A DNA stretch of 64,000 nucleotides from positions 83,654 through 147,653 of the forward strand of contig BMQD01000005.1 of NCBI GenBank assembly GCA_014647935.1. Reading direction: 5' to 3'. The stretch is from Planomonospora parontospora. Lineage in GTDB: Bacteria > Actinomycetota > Actinomycetes > Streptosporangiales > Streptosporangiaceae. Made by a program: the position numbers and the translations under genes. Shown here in pieces: positions 61,777 through 64,000 of this stretch; position 1 is the first letter of the stretch; each line of letters begins with the position of its first letter. Under the pieces are notes generated by a model. That model saw only the letters and a program-made list of their open reading frames with translations. It was not told where the DNA came from and made no database searches.

Positions 61777-63969
61777 GTGATCCGCAAGCACGTGCCGCTC
61801 GTCGTCCTGCTCGCCACGCTGCTCTCCCTCGCGGCCGTGGCCACTGGCGGCACGGCGACCGCAGGAACGACGACGGCGGCCCGCCAGACCCTGCAGCTCG
61901 TGATCGCGTCGATCACCCCGGACCTGCCGAAGGAGCCCGCCACCGAGATCAGGGTCTCCGGCACGCTGGCGAACACCGGCACCGAGGCCCGGACCGGCCT
62001 GCGCTACCGGCTGCGCTACTCGGCCCAGCCCTTCGCCCGGCGGGCCGACATGACCGCATACCTGAGCGGCCAGGAGCACGTCCAGCCGGGCGGCCTGCGT
62101 GACGAGAGCTGGCTCCAGCAGCCGCTGGCGGCCTCGGCCAAACTGCCGTGGGAGTTCGTCTTCACCCCCCAGCAGCTGGGCCTGTACCGGTTCGGCGTCT
62201 ACCCGCTGACGGTCGAGGTGGTCGACGCCGCCGAGCAGAAGCTCGCCGTGCAGCGCACCTTCCTGACCTACCTGCCGAAGGGGACGAAGATCCCGCGGGC
62301 CTCGCGCACCCGCCTCGCCGTGGTCCTGCCGGTCATCGACCAGCCGCACCGGGCCGACGACGGCAGCTTCCTCGACGAGGACCTGACCGCCGGCCTGGCG
62401 GAGGGCAAGCGCCTCGACGACCTGCTGAAGACCGCCCAGGGCGTCTCCTCCGCCAAGGGGGTCACCTGGGTGGTCGACCCCGCCCTCCTCGACGACGTGC
62501 GGACGCTGGGCAGGGCGCACCGGGTGAAGGCGGGCGCCGAGACGGTGAGCCGTCCCGCCGACGCCGCGGCGACCCGGTGGCTCGGCGCCCTGCGCACGGC
62601 CCTGGCCGACTCCCCGGTCGCGGCCACCCCCTACGCCGACCCGGACGTGGCCGCCCTGGCCCACAACGGCCTCGACGGCACCACCCGCAAGGGCGTCGCG
62701 GCGGCCGCGCGGACCGGCCGGGAGATCCTCGGCCGCGACGTCGCCACCGACGTCAACTGGCCGGTCGGCGGGGTGATCGACCACGACGGCCTGGACGTCC
62801 TGGCCGTCGCCGGGGTCCGCAGCGTGCTGCTGAGCGAGGCCAACCTGCCGCCCGCCGCCCCGGCCGCCACGGTCCCGGGCGCCGTCGCGCAGCCCCCCGC
62901 GACCACCCCGGACGCCGTCGCCACCCTGCAGAGCGTGAGCGGCCCGGTCCAGGCGCTGGTGGCGGACCCGGTGCTGAGCGACATCGTCGGCGCGACGGCC
63001 TCCAGCCCCGACTGGGCCCTGCTGAACCGCCGGCGCTTCATCGCCGAGACCGCGATGATCAGTGCGGAGCCCGTCACCGGCCGCAGGACCGTGGTGGCCG
63101 CCCCGCCGCGCCGCTGGTCGCCCGACCCGGCCTACGTCACCGGCCTGGTCGAGACGGCCGGGTCCCTGCCCTGGCTCTCCCCCGCCACGCTCGACGCGGT
63201 CAAGCCCGGCAAGGTCGTCACGCCGCGCGCCGGCCTCACCTACACCCCGCAGGACCGGAGCCGGGAGCTCGGCAAGAAGTACCTGACGGGCGTCCGGCGG
63301 GTGGGCGAGCGCGCGAACCTGGCCACCTCCGTCACCCACGTCACCCCGGACGCCCCCGGGGACGACTCCGGCAGGTTCGACCTGGCGCTCCTCCGGCTCG
63401 CCTCCTCCGCCTGGCGGGACAGGGCCAGGGCCGCGGAGCCGTACGTCGAGCAGCTGCGGAGCACCGTCGACGGCCGGATCGACCAGGTGAGGATCGTCGG
63501 CGGCGAGCAGGCCGAGCAGATCCGCACCCTGGCCGGGGAGGACGGCGAGGTGCCGATCAGCGTCCGCAACGAGCGCAGGGGGAGCGGCAGCACGGTCGCG
63601 GTCCGGGTCAGGGTGACCTCGCAGAAGCCCGGCCGGCTGAGGATCGAGCCGTACGAGGACCGGATGGTCATCTCCGGCGGGCAGACCCAGACCGTGCGGA
63701 TCCCGATGACCATCACGGGCGCCTCCGGCGGGCAGACCTCGGTGACGGTCCAGCTCACCACCGACGACGGCCGCGCGTACGGCCAGCGGGTCAAGCTCAC
63801 CGTGCGGAGCACCGGCTACACCGGGATCGCGCTGGTGATCGCGGGGGCGGCCCTGCTGGTGATGCTGGCCGCGGTGGGCCTGCGCGTCCTGCGCCGCCGG
63901 GGGTCGGGCAGGGCCGCGACCGCCGCCTCGCCCAGGCGGGCGAGCGTGCCGGCCGGCACCGAGTCCTGA
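61777..63969 (+). CDS. DUF6049 family secreted, membrane-anchored protein
   Basis: 730 residues, GTG start. Signal peptide KHVPLVVLLATLLSLAAVAT; large extracellular part with an Ig-like first domain (IRVSGTLANTGTEARTGLRY) and a long middle region (YLPKGTKIPRASRTRLAVVL); one C-terminal membrane helix IALVIAGAALLVMLAAVGL and a basic tail. Homologue of mycobacterial Rv3909, which lies between pcnA and the lipid II flippase gene murJ; murJ is expected just past the window. Probably envelope-related; molecular role unknown. Confidence 0.88.
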   Translation: MIRKHVPLVVLLATLLSLAAVATGGTATAGTTTAARQTLQLVIASITPDLPKEPATEIRVSGTLANTGTEARTGLRYRLRYSAQPFARRADMTAYLSGQEHVQPGGLRDESWLQQPLAASAKLPWEFVFTPQQLGLYRFGVYPLTVEVVDAAEQKLAVQRTFLTYLPKGTKIPRASRTRLAVVLPVIDQPHRADDGSFLDEDLTAGLAEGKRLDDLLKTAQGVSSAKGVTWVVDPALLDDVRTLGRAHRVKAGAETVSRPADAAATRWLGALRTALADSPVAATPYADPDVAALAHNGLDGTTRKGVAAAARTGREILGRDVATDVNWPVGGVIDHDGLDVLAVAGVRSVLLSEANLPPAAPAATVPGAVAQPPATTPDAVATLQSVSGPVQALVADPVLSDIVGATASSPDWALLNRRRFIAETAMISAEPVTGRRTVVAAPPRRWSPDPAYVTGLVETAGSLPWLSPATLDAVKPGKVVTPRAGLTYTPQDRSRELGKKYLTGVRRVGERANLATSVTHVTPDAPGDDSGRFDLALLRLASSAWRDRARAAEPYVEQLRSTVDGRIDQVRIVGGEQAEQIRTLAGEDGEVPISVRNERRGSGSTVAVRVRVTSQKPGRLRIEPYEDRMVISGGQTQTVRIPMTITGASGGQTSVTVQLTTDDGRAYGQRVKLTVRSTGYTGIALVIAGAALLVMLAAVGLRVLRRRGSGRAATAASPRRASVPAGTES

Positions 63970-64000
63970 AGCCCGGGTCCCCGACGGGGTCTCGGCCCCC

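Overview
High-GC actinobacterial DNA with many GTG/TTG starts, many translationally coupled (ATGA/GTGA) gene pairs and several apparently leaderless genes. Gene content and order (recR-ybaB-dnaX, tadA, upp, dnaB, rplI-rpsR-ssb-rpsF, ponA-ino1, cca beside a DUF6049 gene) match the replication-origin side of an actinomycete chromosome. A filamentous actinomycete, most likely Streptosporangiales, is the best guess; this is inferred from family resemblance and not proven.

Bases 1 to about 9.3 kb look like the inner part of an integrated mobile element (ICE or phage-like). They hold a run of overlapping small genes of unknown function (34-1947), a membrane-anchored coiled-coil protein, a GntR/KorSA-like repressor with palindromes in front of it, three micro-genes found by reading the sequence (4488-4932), an HNH endonuclease, a DUF2637/SpdB-like membrane protein and three neighbouring CPxWC proteins. 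Between 5.6 and 5.9 kb lies a gene-free stretch with a long inverted repeat and a cluster of GTCGAC-type iterons. The two leftward operons of the element share the same conserved leader. A secreted M15-like protein gene and a strong terminator follow before the core chromosome.

From 9.4 to 24 kb: lysC-asd (aspartate pathway, with the internal start of the short LysC subunit), DUF5063, recR, ybaB, dnaX and SRP RNA, tRNA-Ser(GGA), a neutral zinc metallopeptidase, tRNA-Ser(CGA), tadA with two tandem associated genes, upp, a PH-domain protein and two regulators. From 24 to 33 kb: a DnaN-like clamp with an altered C-terminus, a NarL-type two-component system divergent from a drug-export ABC transporter, an HxlR/oxidoreductase pair around a perfect 22-bp palindrome, a DUF5685 protein with a cysteine-packed tail and a metallophosphoesterase.

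From 33 to 46 kb: dnaB carrying a 426-residue intein, DnaA boxes, a MATE exporter whose start lies in a perfect inverted repeat, an APC permease, a polar amino-acid ABC transporter, the rpsF-ssb-rpsR-rplI operon and endonuclease IV. From 46 to 64 kb: two membrane glycosyltransferases, ponA, a PadR regulator with its operator and ino1, a decayed DUF234 ATPase, a guanidine-III riboswitch with its SMR exporter, idi, an MFS transporter, bioA, cca, a YbaK-like protein and a DUF6049 secreted protein. Intergenic mini-repeats (17 to 59 bp units) recur next to stop codons.
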